Below, piece after piece: positions 5,095 to 6,029 of a stretch of DNA of 6,029 nucleotides. Position numbers and translations under genes: made by a program. The number at the start of each line of letters is the position of its first letter. Position 1 is the stretch's first letter. The stretch spans positions 1 to 6,029 of the forward strand of contig JAJZLX010000491.1 in the NCBI GenBank assembly GCA_021850555.1. The letters are read 5' to 3'. The notes beneath the pieces are model-generated. The model searched no databases and was not told the DNA's origin. It was given only the letters and a program-made list of their open reading frames with translations. This DNA is from Pseudomonadota bacterium (GTDB lineage: Bacteria; Pseudomonadota; Gammaproteobacteria; Steroidobacterales; Steroidobacteraceae).

Positions 5095-6029
5095 CTATGC
5101 CCACAGCAAATCCATCTGACCGTTGCGCTCGAGCAGCGAGCGATCCTCGAGCGTGATCCGCTGGCGGGCGATCTCGAGGTAGGCGGCTTGCGCTTCGATT
5201 CCGATGAAGCGCAATCCCTCGCGCATCGCAGCTACACCGGTGGATCCGGACCCGGTGAAGGGGTCGAGCACCGTGCCGCCCGGCGGCGTGACCAGGCGGC
5301 ATAGATAGGCCATCAGTGCGGTGGGCTTGACGGTCGGGTGCGAATTTCCGTCGCCGCGGTCCGCGCGGTTCGCCTTCGCGCAGTAGAAAAACCGGGCAGC
5401 GGTTCCGGCGTCGAGTCGTCGTGCGCCGGGGCGCATCTTGAAACCGACTGTGCCTGTGTTCTCGCTGTTCGCGCTCGGCTCGTCTCCCCGCTCGCGGCGC
5501 ATCGCGCCGTAGACGCGCGAGGTCTTGAGCTCATTGGCAAGTTTGGCATCCGCGCATTGCCCTGGAGCTTCGGGGAAGGCGGTAAGCACTTCGGTGCTGC
5601 CGTCATGGATGACGTTCGCCGGCCAGCGACCAAGAACTTCGGCACGTGCGACGTTGTCGCGGCATCGAGCCGAATGTGCGGCGACAGCACTCCGGTCCTC
5701 CATCCACGGGCGGGCCCAACCCGGGTGCCTTACTCCCGCCGTCGCAGCACTACAGTCTCCGCCTGAGAGGTTCTCGCTCGTCGGCACCCGGCAAGCATCG
5801 ATATTGAGTGCGCCGGTACCGTAACGCGCGACGTTCGCTTCCAGCGTCCGCTCCGCGAGAGGCTTCCTCGCGAGCAAGATCGGCTCATGCGCGGGCTTCA
5901 GCGCCGAGCCCCATCCCTGGCGCTCGCCGATGAGGTTCTTCGACTTCGGGAACCCCGAGCCGTAGAGCCAGAGGATCGAATCGCGGATCTCGAATCCCGC
6001 ATCCTCGATCGCGCACACCATCCGGTGCG
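5095..6029 (-). CDS. site-specific DNA methyltransferase, beta-type amino-methyltransferase (N-terminus beyond window)
   Basis: The frame runs off the right edge: codons CAC CGG precede the first in-window ATG (6021), giving HRMVCAIEDAGFEIRDSILW, an internal family motif, so this ATG is not the start. About 310 residues are visible. Numbering from that ATG, LKPAHEPILLARKPL (41-55), GRWPANVIHD (131-140), RFFYCAKANRADR (210-222) and HPTVKP (228-233) are hallmarks of N6-adenine/N4-cytosine methyltransferases. The S-adenosylmethionine loop is VLDPFTGSGSTGVAA (251-265), followed by IGIEAQAAYLEIARQRI. With the AdoMet motif at the C-terminal side, the order is the beta class, and the DPPY catalytic motif should lie to the right of the window. 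The segment between (about 75-205) is variable and probably includes target recognition. It transfers a methyl group to a base in DNA, either protecting the element or as a stand-alone regulator. No cognate restriction enzyme is directly adjacent; traB follows 101 bases downstream. Confidence 0.92.
   Translation of the reverse strand, partial: HRMVCAIEDAGFEIRDSILWLYGSGFPKSKNLIGERQGWGSALKPAHEPILLARKPLAERTLEANVARYGTGALNIDACRVPTSENLSGGDCSAATAGVRHPGWARPWMEDRSAVAAHSARCRDNVARAEVLGRWPANVIHDGSTEVLTAFPEAPGQCADAKLANELKTSRVYGAMRRERGDEPSANSENTGTVGFKMRPGARRLDAGTAARFFYCAKANRADRGDGNSHPTVKPTALMAYLCRLVTPPGGTVLDPFTGSGSTGVAAMREGLRFIGIEAQAAYLEIARQRITLEDRSLLERNGQMDLLWA

Noticed and set aside
4994..5302. N-terminal extension of the traB-like protein to an ATG at 5302
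   Set aside because: Most of it lies within the methyltransferase gene in another frame and carries no TraB-like sequence.

Overview
This is a GC-rich bacterial window, probably from a proteobacterium. The support is the GC-rich codon use, an IS4/IS1634-superfamily transposase end and a Ti/Ri-type TraB. No rRNA, tRNA or housekeeping gene is visible, so the taxon cannot be fixed. The mix of conjugation, DNA-methylation, nuclease and transposase genes points to accessory DNA such as an integrative-conjugative element, a plasmid or a genomic island.

Layout, left to right. (1) The C-terminal end of a transposase lies on the + strand at 3-314. All clear genes after it are on the - strand. (2) Two uncharacterised membrane-protein genes (1700-1191, then 1150-347) look like a two-gene operon with its own -10 box and a strong ribosome site. 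The first encodes a zinc ribbon plus one membrane helix. The second encodes three membrane helices plus a soluble domain with a CxxC. (3) A short non-coding interval (1701-1994) carries repeated GGTTACA units and a nested inverted repeat, possibly scar DNA from an insertion element. (4) An unusual fusion gene (3428-1995) joins an N-terminal Mrr-like PD-(D/E)XK nuclease domain to a C-terminal beta-propeller. This is the most interesting object in the window. (5) The interval 3429-3796 has no confident gene but contains an unassigned open frame on the + strand and a small palindrome. (6) A traB-like conjugation gene (4993-3797) follows. (7) A beta-type DNA methyltransferase (6029-5095) lacks its N-terminus because the window ends.

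Reading together: the methyltransferase and TraB-like gene fit the cargo and transfer equipment of a mobile element. The Mrr-propeller protein is a plausible DNA-targeting defence or regulatory factor on that element, and the downstream membrane pair may be unrelated cargo. Functional linkage between these parts is inference from neighbourhood only.
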